A stretch of DNA of 64,000 nt from Euglena gracilis (taxonomy: Eukaryota; Euglenida; Euglenophyceae; Euglenales), in NCBI GenBank assembly GCA_039621445.1, contig CP154955.1, positions 21,007,823 to 21,071,822 of the forward strand. The letters are read 5' to 3'. Numbering within the stretch: position 1 is the first letter of the stretch; the number at the start of each line of letters is the position of its first letter. Shown here one piece after another: positions 30,158 through 39,408 of this stretch. The position numbers and the translations under genes were made by a program. The notes beneath the pieces are model-generated. The model was not told where the DNA came from and did no database searches. It saw only the letters and a program-made list of their open reading frames with translations.

Positions 30158-30630
30158 CCGCCACAGTACCGGCGGAGGGGGCGCACCGCACCTAACCCAT
30201 CGGCAGCTGAAAAACAGACGGGGCTGGCACGAACACTGTCGTCCCAAAAATCCCCCGGTCCGGGGGGTGCGTTGGAAGGTTCCTCCGTTTGGATAATGGC
30301 AAATGGCAACCACCCAATACGAGAGAATACCCCCACCCAAATATATCCTCCCGGGACCCAACTTGCCACCCAAATAATATCTCCCCCTTTTCTCCACTGA
30401 CCGCCACAGAAAAAAAATGAGTTTTCTTGAGAGCTGGAAACATATTTTTTGGCAAATTTTACATGATTTCCACCGTGTTCAGATTGAAAATAGAAGGTAA
30501 AAAACAAATTGCACGTTTCTGAGGCAAAAAATTGCACCTGCCGTGGATATTAATAGTGTTCAAAATAGATACAACCTTCGACGTCAAAATTTACACCCAA
30601 AAATGCGAAGTGTTTGGCCAAATGATGTCT

Positions 30631-30727
30631 CCCCAAATAATATATCCCCCCCTTGGTGGGCCATTATTTGGCCGACCAAATAATGTTCCGGTGGGCCATT
30701 ATTTGGCCGACCAAATAATGTTCCGGG
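30631..30727. repeat. Homopolymer-capped element (word AATAATA / CATTATTTGG)
   Basis: CCCCAAATAATATATCCCCCC, then two tandem copies of a 'GGTGGGCCATTATTTGGCC' unit, each followed by GACCAAATAATGTTCC. The core GGCCGACC is itself part of the repeat. Similar words in the other orientation are at 30,327-30,392. Confidence 0.6.
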
Positions 30728-32097
30728 GATGGAGGGAATACCATTCGTGGAGGGGTTTATTACACAGAAGATGCTAAATGTGATTTAGTGAAGCCCTAAT
30801 TTGTATCACCTATGGGACACAATTGCCATAGATTGGAGGAGGCAGAGACTGAGATAGAGCAATCAATCCATTCTGTCCTAATTTTGTGAATGCTGACGGA
30901 GCCCGTTCCTCGACACTCCCCAACCAAAACGTCAGGGAAAATAGCGGATACAGGCTCTGAAGCAGGTGGAGCCGATCCCAAAACATCATGTCTGGCCTCA
31001 AGGTGACCAGATCATGGCGATCGTTGCAAATTCTTTCCTTCTTGTTCGAACCTCTTTTGTTGCGAGTAAATGATCATTGGTTGCGAGAAGAATGCAGCAG
31101 GAAAGCAGCCACTGGGTGGCCAATCAGAGAAGCACAAAGAATGGCGCACAAGACGTCAACAAGAAAGGCCGTCAACTGGTGTGGATGGCGCGCGCCAACT
31201 GCCCGGCAAGGGAGGGAGGGGGAAAGGTGCAACTGATTGCCACACAGCGGCATCGAGGTCCACAGTTTGCAACGTGCCGCTAGGCCGGCACGCCGCCATG
31301 CCAGAAGCGACTCCGCTGTCCATTCCCCAACTCACCACAATTCCACAAATCAATGTTGTCAAATTGCACCGACCCAGATTCAGGAAAAAGCAGCAGTATA
31401 TCCTGCGAGAGAAATGCAGAACGTGTCTGAATTACTCTTTGCCAATACGTGTGTCAAAATGTGTTGGTTCAGCAGACAGGCGTGTGCCACTGGCATTTCC
31501 TTGAATGCAAGTCGCCTCTGGCATAGTTTCGGGGGCAGGGGCAGGGACTGGAGGACGAAGAAGTTGCCGTGTCCGAGCGGCTTGGATGGCATTTGCATTC
31601 ATCATGCAATCTGTGGCAAAGCACACAGCAAATGCTCGAGTTCTCACGCCAAGCTATATGTTCAATGCATTGAATGAGCATTTCCCATCGTTTGATTCAG
31701 TTGGATTTAACTGCTGAATATTTTTTTGTGTTTTTGTCATTTTCCCCCTTGTACATGCACACTCAGCAGAATCGCCCTCGACTGTGGGTCAGCATCCTGA
31801 GGACCACCCCAGTAATTTTTCTACTATGACTATCCCCAGCCTGAAAAATTTTATTTCGCCATCCCTGTTTTTTTTTGCTAGGAAACAAGCTGGTACAGTC
31901 GAAAGCACCAAATCCTTTACCTTAAAAAAATAATAATGCAAAAAAATGGGATGGATGGATGTGTATTCATCCAACGATGGAGATTTGCAAGTGAGTATCC
32001 TTGGGGAGGAAAAAAACTGAACGTGAGGTGAGGAATTTGCAGGGAGACACAAAAGGGGAAACAAGGGAAGACAGCAGGGAGAGCTTTGGGGACAGAA

Positions 32098-32130
<33 letters not shown>

Positions 32131-32131
32131 C
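32098..32131. repeat. (GT)n(AT)n microsatellite
   Basis: About nine GT units followed by seven AT units, in the intergenic region. Direct observation. Confidence 0.9.
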
Positions 32132-32553
32132 CCCCAGTTTCATATTTGAGCAGGATTTCATGACCCTCGGGGGGGTTTTATCTTTGGGGGCGGGGGTTAT
32201 TTGGGTGGGAAAACCAAACTTCTGACCGAAGGCCTGTATATTCCATGACAGCTTTGCACCAATTTTATCCAAAATTCAACATTTTTTAGGCAAAATTCCA
32301 GCTGGTGACTATTTTTTGGACCAAATTGTCAAATTCATGGCCTAATACTGTCACAAAACTGGTAAACTTTCGGAATTTTTTCCTGTTTCTTTTTTGTGCC
32401 GCTAGCGGGGCGCTGTCGGTTTTTCCCTGGATGGGGGGAATATTTGGTCGACAATCAAGCTCCAAGGGGGGGTTATATTTAGGGGGGGATTGTATTTGGG
32501 GTGTTCACTTTGGAGGTGATACCAGTGCCCACCCTGAAGAGGATGGGGCACAC

Positions 32554-32661
32554 CGAGCATGCCGTCCACCAGGGCCATCTCGCGGAGGTACCGGAGTTGC
32601 TTTTTGAGCTTGGCGAGGAGGAGGTGCAGCAGGCTCTCGCACACCGGGCTCTGGTTGATGA
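32554..32661 (-). CDS. UTP15: UTP15 exon m (last recognised)
   Basis: Acceptor CTGCAG|TC, 35 codons, donor TCG|GTGTGC. Reads INQSPVCESLLHLLLAKLKK and RYLREMALVDGML, matching '[36 protein letters not shown]'. Family proteins end about 20-30 residues later; that exon was not found. Reading through the donor gives an unrelated tail. Confidence 0.9.
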
Positions 32662-35600
32662 CTGCAGCCCCGCCCCATGGCACGTCAGGCAGTGGATGGG
32701 AGGGGGGTCGGCGGAACTGGCAGGATGCTGGCCATGGCCATTCGGAAGGGTCGGGGAGGGGGCACACCGCCGGCGTAAATCTCCATCACGACCTCCAGCA
32801 CGGCGGCCACGATGGGGCAGTACCTGTGGCCGGCAGACCAAAATGGCTCGGCATCGCCTGACGGGTGGTCCACGGAAACGGGCAGTGCTGTGGATGCTGG
32901 CTCTGACTGCAACTGTTCGGCGAGTCAGTCGACGTGGTGGGTGCATCCGTTGGGGTGGGTGCGAACGTGCCGCTGCAGCACAAAGCGGCCTGGGGACACA
33001 GCCTGCAATCCTGGAAGACCCCAAACCAACCGTTTGAAATAACGACCCCAGCCTGCAGTGGTCGAGGGCACGCACACCTCGGGTCCAGGATGACCTCGCT
33101 GAGGAAGCGGAGCAGGGGCTGCAGCTGCGCGTCGGTCCGCCCGTTGAGCGCGATGCGCAGCGCGTTGCGGCGGTAGAGCTCCTCCAGGACGGTGAGCACG
33201 ACCAGCCGCGACTCCTCCTCCTGGCCCCGTGCCGCCTTATGCATTTGCAGGGCTGTATCCTGTAATATGCAGGAGAGGGGGGCAGCGACAAGGACCCTCA
33301 AGGAACGGTATAGAACACAATACCGCGAAAAAAATTGGGGGGGACACAAACTAGCACAATTTTGCCAAAATTTAAAAAAAAAACCTCAAAAAATGTGTTT
33401 GTGTGTGTCCCACCTCTGCATACACGATTAAGGCACAAAACCCCCCTGGGCAGAAATTGGCAGGCAAAGATTGGTGACCGACAAAAAGCCTTGCTGATGG
33501 CAAAAGAGGCAAACCTAGGCCCAGGAATAAGACCTTGGCGATCCCACCGTCCCCCCCTCTCCCAATATGGTCAAGAGCATCGACGAGGCAGGGTCTGAAG
33601 AACAACTTTTTGGGGCTGTGGCTGGGAAAGAATGGTTTCCGAATTGGGTAGGAATTGCACCCACCACAAAATGCACTTGTCTTTTTTCGCTCAGGGATTA
33701 AAGAATTCATTATGATGAAATACTTCGCAAGAGATGGGAATAGGAATTAGATGGGTGATGTCTCTGTGATTCCTGTCTTGTCACGCAGCCAGCACTATCC
33801 GCCGCCGCCTCACTCGTGGATCCAGAGGGTGAGCAACTGCCCACCAAAAGGCGTGGTAACCAGGCCTACTGCTACAAAAGAAAACCTAAGGGGGTTGTGC
33901 TGTATCATTCCTGGGGTCCAAAATTCCCAAAGAAAGAAGACGTCCAGAGAACTTAGCATCGATCTGAGGGACCAGCAGTCTGATCTGAGGACGCAATTTT
34001 ACTTGCAAACCGGCTCCTGTGGTGAATCCCCAACACAGGCAAAGCACACCAATGCCTTGTGGTACCGGAACTTCACAAGGCACCGGTCGTATGGCTCCAG
34101 CCTCTTCCGCCGCTCCATCTCAATGGTCAGGTCTTCTTGGCTGGGGGCTGCAGAGATACAGATTGTGTGTTGCTCGGTGGGGGAGGGGGCAACTGGTCTT
34201 TGATCAGCACAGTGGAACGCTGATGCGAAATACAGTACCACTTCTTCCCTCACCAGGGGAAAACAAATTGGACATATTGGACCAAAGAGCCTTTCCACAG
34301 CACAGAACCTCAAAAATACAATTTCTTGCGAATTAACACGAGAGAAATTGTCCAACCCTTGATTTCTGGGGATCATCCAACAAACAACGTCAAAGAGCAT
34401 CACTTGGCGAGCAGGCTGTTTTTTTACCAACCCCGGGAGGGAGGGAGGGGGGGGGTCCGGAGTGCCTATGAGTGTCTGCCCAGGCAGGCACTACCTCCCC
34501 CCCCCCCGGGAGGGTCAGATTTCGGCCTGTGCCCAGGCACATTCCTTTGAAAATAGGCCTTTTTTGGCTCCCCGGCGCCTTCGGCGCCGGGTCTGTGCTA
34601 GGGAACTTTTGGCTGTGTGCCCAACCCCGGGGGGGGGGGGGTCGGATCGGGAGTGCCTTGGAGTGCCTGCCCAGGCAGGCACCCCCCCCCCCGGGGTGGG
34701 TCGGCACCCGACTAAAAAACGGCCTGTTGGCGACCTCAGGGATCTGCCACGTTTGAGGGCGTTGCAGGCTCCCTCGTCCCGGGCACCTGTCTGGATCACG
34801 CGGCGCCACCGATGGCGCTCCTCGGGCTGGAAGAGGTGGCCCCCCGGCGCCTCGAACAACTCGTCCTTCTTCTCCGGCCGCTTGGGGCGGACCGGCCGCC
34901 GGCTGATGGCCACCTGGGGGCCGAGGGGGCAGGGGCAGGGGGACTTGAGAGGCGACAGGAAGGACGGCGGCCCACTTCGCCGGCCACGGGGGCCCATCTC
35001 GCCGGCCACGGGGGCCCATCTCGCCGGCCACAGGGGCCCACCTTGCCGTCGACCATCCCGACCACGAGGGTGCGGTCGTCCGGGGAGAGGGCCACGGCCT
35101 GCACCGGGGCGGGGTAGGCCATACTATGGACGACGGCGTACGTCACGGTGCTGTAGACCTGGGGGGGGGGGGGCGGCAAGGTGACAGGCAGGCAGCGGCA
35201 AGCAAGGGGGCGGCAGGCAGCGGCCCATTCCTCCATGCCACAAATTACAAACCCCTGTCGCTTCATCGTGGCAACTTCCTTGGCCTTTGGCAAAATGGGA
35301 AGCTTTTTGAAGGGATTGCAAAAACTCAGGCCTCTTTGAACAGATTGTAGCACACTTTTTCAGATGCAACATGATATCTGTTTTCATAATTCCTTTAAAA
35401 AGAAGCAACCTTCCCATTGGGAGGTTGGCGGTGCGCGTGATAGCAACAGGAAAGAATGACATGTGGAATAACTAGATCATGGATGACAAAATACTCAGGA
35501 ATACACTTGAGCCAGATTGATTTGCATCAGCTTTGGAACATATTTCAAGGTCAGGGGAAAATATGAAAAAAAATATAATGCTTGTGCAAACTCTTCACTC

Positions 35601-38600
35601 TTTACTGCCTTTCACTTGTTGAAGGAGTTTGAAGGATGGAGAACACAGCGTCAATGAGACTGGCATCATATGCACAACTTGCCCCTCCCAAAAACTTTTC
35701 CGAAGAATAAGAATGGACTTAAAAGAAAACCGCCCCGACCATTTTGTGGCCTTGCTAAAAATTTTGGGTTTTTTGTGCAATTCTTTTTTCAGGTGCACCC
35801 AGCAAAAACAGGGACTGGCTGGCTGGACTTGCTGCACTAGGGGGGATGGGAGGGCTGCATCCCAGCTGGAACAGAATTGGAATCTTCCAAACCTTAAAGA
35901 GATGCATGATGGAAAGAATGTCTGGCAAATAAATAGAAGTGAAATAGATAGTGAAATAGAAATTAGTGAAATGGATAATGAAATAGAAATAGTGAAAAAA
36001 ATTGAGAAAATAAATAATATTTTCTTAATTTTTTCACTATTTTTTTATTTCACTGTTTTGTGATATCTGCCACGCAAAAACTGATGTTTGCATATTTCAT
36101 ACAATTCCCCCTCGTCCTCAAAAAAAGCCTATCCTTCTTGCCCTGAAGCATCTGCAAACAAATATTGCCTGAGAGCTAAATTTGGGCTGAAAAGTGCGTG
36201 TGAGTGTGTATATGCATGTGTGCACGTGCATCTTATCTGCGACGCAAATTTTCATCGTGAAACATCTGCAATTTCCATTTGAATTGAATTCAATACATCG
36301 CCACCTGACCTCAACCAGGCACCACCATGCCACCGGCCCACCTTGACGAAGTTGTCGAGGCCCCCGCTCAGCAGCCGGGACCCGCTGCTGTTGTACGCCA
36401 GGGCGGGGATGGCCCGCTGGTGGTTGCAGGCGGAGAAGGTGGGCTGGACGCCGGCCGTGGCGGACCGCTCCCCGAAGATGTCATCCCTGGGTTGCCACGG
36501 CGCGCACGACGAAGCGGCGACTGGAATGAATTGGGCAACGGCACCGTCACTAGCGTCCAACACTTTGATACGTGTGAAATCCACCGTACAGCATTGTGGA
36601 GTGTAAACGCACATCCCTGCTTCACTGCTGAATTTTCCGGTTTAGTTGTTTGGCCCGCAGGGGGAGGCGGGAGTAACACTTCAAGGAACCTGGCAAGATC
36701 CTCAAAATGAACAGAAAAACAGATGAAACCCACGTTTGCCCTGTGCTTTATGAAACATATCGTGGATGGCATGCAGAGGTTTTCTGAGGATCTGGAGGGT
36801 CAGTGCGACCCTCCACACACCCACTGGGGGGGGGGGGGGCAACATAGACCCTTGAAAAATCATTGTAAATGGGGGAAACACAAAATGAACCAAAAAAAAG
36901 TCCAATTTTATGCACTTTGGGGTCAACCGTTACAAAATTTTCAAAAAAAAACACATTTTTGCAACAATGGGGATATGCTGATTCAAAAAACATGCAATTA
37001 GAAAAAGACAAAATTAAAAAGGGATCCATCAGAAAAAAAAATATCTTCCCAAAGGCGGAATTTTTCGAAATCGAAACCGTTTCCCAGGAGAAATCAAAGA
37101 ATCATCAAAAAAGGTTGAAAAAGGTTTTAAAAAACATAGTTGTGTTTCTCCCTCTGCACCTCAGGAGCCCGAGTCGCAGTGGGTCCTCCCGCACGAGAGT
37201 CAGCCTGCCTTCTTGGGGAATCATTTTGGAATACCAAAAATTCTTATGGCGCACGAGTGTGGGGGTAAACACCCCCTGCTCAGGGGTGCCCACAAGGCCG
37301 GCTCAACCCCAGCAGGGGGGAGGGAGATCATCTGTGGCCTTATAATGAAAATGGAAAGAGAGAATAACAATTTGGGGAGGGGGCCAATTTGAGGAGGCAT
37401 GACATTCCTCCAACAAACACACAAACATGCCGCATCTCACTTCTGGCTCCGAAAGTTAAATCAAAAAACCTCCAACCAACATGCATGAAAACAAAATACT
37501 CATTTCAAAAGTTCATCTGGCAAATGGGGGGGAAGGAGACCACATGGCACCAATCACATACGTTGCCAGAGGAGGACTGGAATCCATTTGCTGAGCTCGC
37601 CCAGAGACAACATCCCAAACATACACCGTGTTCCCTGGAATGGGGAAACAGAAATTTGACTGAAGAACCAGCAGAAAGGGGGGAAATAAAACGTAAGATG
37701 CATGCACCATCATTAATTAGACATGAATGGAATACATTGCTTCCTCAAGAGGGGAAACAGGAAAGATACAACCAGCCACAATCAGAATAAAAAATCAAAC
37801 TCACCAGATGTGTGCAGAAAGCCCAATTTCATGATGCAAACTCTCCCCAGAATTATCCTCAGCTGTATTTCGATTGAAGCTTGGCCAAACACCGAAATAC
37901 CTTTCAAAAATACGGCAACAGCATAAATAGGCACAGCAAAAAGAAGCGGGAAACAGCATACCAGCGGACGACGCCAGGAAATTCCCAGAGGGGTGCCACA
38001 CTAACGTTTCCACAGGCTCGCGGTGGCGGAGCTGCAGCGCAGCCGCCCCGGTCTCGACCCGCAGGTCCCAAATATGGACGATCTTGTCGTAGCCCCCTGC
38101 ATGCAAACAGACAGAGGAGGAGGGAACCCTCCATAGACGTCGACACAGGACCTGTGGTCAAAGCCAGGGCGGTGGCGCACACCGGTGGCAACCAGGTTGG
38201 GGTTCGTTGGGTGGGGGCCCCCGGCCCGCACATAATCGCCGTGCCCCTTAAGCGTGGCGATCGCCTCCTGGGAGGCCAGGTCCCAGACCTGGGGAGAGAC
38301 AGCGGTGATTGAGGTTGTGTCTCTGCTGCGTTGCACAACCTGTGAACTGGTTTGTCGTGATCAGACCCAAGGGTGGGGTACAGCAGGCTGACACAATTCC
38401 ACAGCAGCCAACCAAGGCCGGTTTGTTGGGTTAATCCACAAGAGTTTGCAAAAAGAAGCAGAAAAAGAGACATCCTACCAGCTGATTTGGCAACGAATTT
38501 CAAAGGTATGCACGTATTATTTTGGGTGCATTTTGGTAGAAATTAAATAAATCAATCTCCCAACCCAAATAAATTACCAGAGGTGGCAAATTGTTTGAAC

Positions 38601-39408
38601 AGCCGAAACACTGCCCCACAGGATAACCACAGCACACACCAAAAGTTGGCCGCTGAAAAGAGACAAATGACCGACTTTAGCAACATAAATGGGAAAAACA
38701 CAGCACACCTTTGCTGTCATGTCATCAGAGCACGAGAAAGCATGGATCTTATTTGACAGGAAAGCCGTATAGTTGATCGCAGCAGTGTGCCCTCGAAGGA
38801 GACGGACCAAAGATATTTTCTTTGACCAAACCTGTGTCACAGAAAAACCCATTCTGTGCTCCTCAACATCTGACCCGTTTCGTTTTGCCGGAGGGAAATT
38901 GGGGGGGATGGCGAAGTAGGGGGAACTGTGGACCATTGCCGTATTCCTTGTGGCTCTTTTCACAAACACATTGCCAATGATGAAAAAGGCAAGCATTGTT
39001 GAACCAGAGGTATTTTCTGGGAGGGGATAAAAACAAAAAATCATGCATTTGAACTTTCTCAAAAAAAAATTGGAACAGCATTTAACACATGAGGCACACC
39101 CGTACGACAGGTTCAGAACCTCCTGCAATCAACAATTGAGCATCTGAACGAAATTGACAACAATTGACACCATCTTTGAAATGCATCTCCCGAAACTCAA
39201 GGTCGTAATTGATACCATCATAAACAGCAACCTAAAAAAATGTGTCACACGACCCTTCCTATTGTTACTGGTCTCGCTTGCTTTTGACACAATTCCAGAC
39301 ACTGTGGCCCTCCCATCTTTGACATATATGCCAAAACGGATGCATGAAGCCAACACAACCCCCCGCAGCTCGTCCATGATGCAGACAAGAATATCAATGA
39401 AAGCAAGG
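32554..39408 (-). CDS. UTP15: U3 snoRNP protein 15 homologue (Utp15), multi-exon gene
   Basis: Utp15 belongs to the UtpA/t-UTP subcomplex of the SSU processome in the nucleolus, needed for pre-18S processing and linked to Pol I transcription. Thirteen minus-strand exons give, in order, WD40 repeats (LLIAGGSE, LLRGHTAAINYTAF, VWDLASQEAIATLKGH, GGYDKIVHIWDL, NTVYVWDVVSG, SGSRLLSGGLDNFVKV, VYSTVTYAVVHSM) and the Utp15 C-terminal helical domain (EPYDRCLVKFRYHKAL, EELYRRNALRIALNGR, VVMEIYAG, YLREMALVDGML). Every exon junction keeps the frame. The order and spacing match Utp15 rather than other WD40 proteins. Missing from view are the N-terminal roughly 50 residues and a short last exon. Introns are 60-1,250 bp; seven of thirteen donors are GTGTGC. 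Confidence 0.95.
32768..32823 (-). CDS. UTP15: UTP15 exon l, 'VVMEIYAG'
   Basis: Acceptor CACAG|G, 18 full codons, donor GCG|GTGTGC. Reads YCPIVAAVLEVVMEIYAG, matching '[21 protein letters not shown]'. Confidence 0.92.
33078..33259 (-). CDS. UTP15: UTP15 exon k, C-terminal helical domain
   Basis: Acceptor TTACAG|GAT, 60 codons plus two bases, donor GAG|GTGTGC. Reads VVLTVLEELYRRNALRIALN and LQPLLRFLSEVILDPR, matching '[22 protein letters not shown]...VLNFLIRNLSQPRF'. Confidence 0.95.
34050..34135 (-). CDS. UTP15: UTP15 exon j, 'EPYDRCLVKFRYHKAL'
   Basis: Acceptor CCAAG|AA, 28 full codons, donor TTG|GTGTGC. Reads RKRLEPYDRCLVKFRYHKAL, matching '[20 protein letters not shown]', the start of the Utp15 C-terminal domain. 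A nearer CCCCAG is out of frame. Confidence 0.92.
34412..34725. mobile_element. Short TIR element with CCTGCCCAGGCAGG hairpins, copy 1
   Basis: Ends CAGGCTGTTTTTTA... and ...TAAAAAACGGCCTG form an inverted terminal repeat. Inside are two 'gtgcctgcccaggcaggca' palindromes, C/G runs, GTCGGATC and a 'ccggcgccttcggcgccgg' hairpin. A second copy is at 52,613-52,893. Lies in the UTP15 intron between exons i and j. Confidence 0.7.
34787..34913 (-). CDS. UTP15: UTP15 exon i, basic linker
   Basis: Acceptor CCCCAG|GTG, 42 codons plus one base, donor CAG|GTGCCC. Reads Arg/Lys/Pro-rich sequence (ISRRPVRPKRPEKKDELF, then PEERHRWRRVIQ) at the place of the family's basic linker 'RRRRPAYRTFIKG'. Supported mainly by position and phase. 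Confidence 0.75.
34950..35041. repeat. 22-bp tandem repeat in a UTP15 intron
   Basis: Three imperfect copies of a unit like 'gccggccacgggggcccatct' fill much of the 128-bp intron between exons h and i, so this intron is nearly all minisatellite. Confidence 0.75.
35042..35158 (-). CDS. UTP15: UTP15 exon h, last WD40 repeat
   Basis: Acceptor follows a C12 run directly (CCCCAG|GTC); 39 codons; donor AAG|GTGGGC. Reads VYSTVTYAVVHSMAYPAPVQ and DDRTLVVGMVDGK, matching '[20 protein letters not shown]...DETIVVGMTNG'. Confidence 0.95.
36342..36486 (-). CDS. UTP15: UTP15 exon g, WD40 repeat
   Basis: Acceptor CCCAG|G, 48 codons, donor AAG|GTGGGC. Reads ACNHQRAIPALAYNSSGSRL and LSGGLDNFVK, matching '[29 protein letters not shown]'. 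Confidence 0.95.
37601..37634 (-). CDS. UTP15: UTP15 exon f, 34-nt micro-exon with GC donor
   Basis: Acceptor CCAG|GG, reads NTVYVWDVVSG, matching 'RYVKVWDMLKGG'. The only cut that joins the next exon in frame is TCTGG|GCGAGC, giving a GC-AG intron of about 1.1 kb. If a GT donor is insisted on, alignment with the family is lost. Confidence 0.8.
37962..38096 (-). CDS. UTP15: UTP15 exon e, WD40 repeat
   Basis: Acceptor GCAG|GG, 44 full codons, donor CTG|GTATGC. Reads GGYDKIVHIWDLRVETGAAA and HREPVETLVWHPSGNFLASS, matching 'SYDHTVKMFDAR...[21 protein letters not shown]'. Confidence 0.95.
38183..38288 (-). CDS. UTP15: UTP15 exon d, WD40 repeat
   Basis: Acceptor CCCAG|GTC, 35 codons plus one base, donor CCG|GTGTGC. 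Reads VWDLASQEAIATLKGHGDYV and NPNLVATG, matching '[21 protein letters not shown]...NPDLFITG'. Confidence 0.95.
38709..38831 (-). CDS. UTP15: UTP15 exon c, WD40 repeat
   Basis: Acceptor CACAG|GTT, exactly 41 codons, donor AAG|GTGTGC. Reads SLVRLLRGHTAAINYTAFLS and FSCSDDMTAK, a complete WD40 GH...D unit as in 'LRQFEGHTKAVHTVDF...VSGADDYTVK'. Confidence 0.93.
39100..39173 (-). CDS. UTP15: UTP15 exon b, 'CQFRSDAQLLIAGGSE'
   Basis: Acceptor AAAG|AT, 24 full codons, donor CGG|GTGTGC. Reads GVNCCQFRSDAQLLIAGGSE, matching 'AYCATFRQDGRLLVAGSE' of Utp15. Too short to stand out alone; the phase match on both sides supports it. Confidence 0.85.
39269..39408 (-). CDS. UTP15: UTP15 exon a (first recognised)
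   Basis: Acceptor TTTCAG|C, 46 codons, donor A|GTAACA. Reads LAFIDILVCIMDELRGVVLA and then IRFGIYVKDGRATVSG, corresponding to 'V-S-x-x-DFSP...AVTSS-x-R-V-x-IY'. An earlier exon with the start codon must exist upstream but was not found. Confidence 0.7.

Larger units (their letters stand above)
30158..32553. other. Intergenic region between UTP15 and PIGN
   Basis: No exon recognised. It should hold the 3' end of UTP15 (last exon not found) and the PIGN promoter. Contents include a capped element with word AATAATA at 30,327-30,392, a larger one at 30,631-30,727, a (GT)n(AT)n microsatellite at 32,098-32,131, and G-run sequence with ATATTT words at 32,430-32,500. No TATA box or polyadenylation signal can be assigned with confidence. 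Confidence 0.5.

Noticed and set aside
31560-31600. tRNA-like word 'gtccgagcggcttgga'
   Set aside because: Resembles the A box of a Ser/Leu tRNA, but no B box, anticodon stem or acceptor pairing follows.
34462-35184. 240-codon plus-strand frame over the UTP15 exons
   Set aside because: Antisense to exons h and i, Arg/Pro/Gly-rich from GC-rich exon and minisatellite; the minus strand carries the conserved protein.
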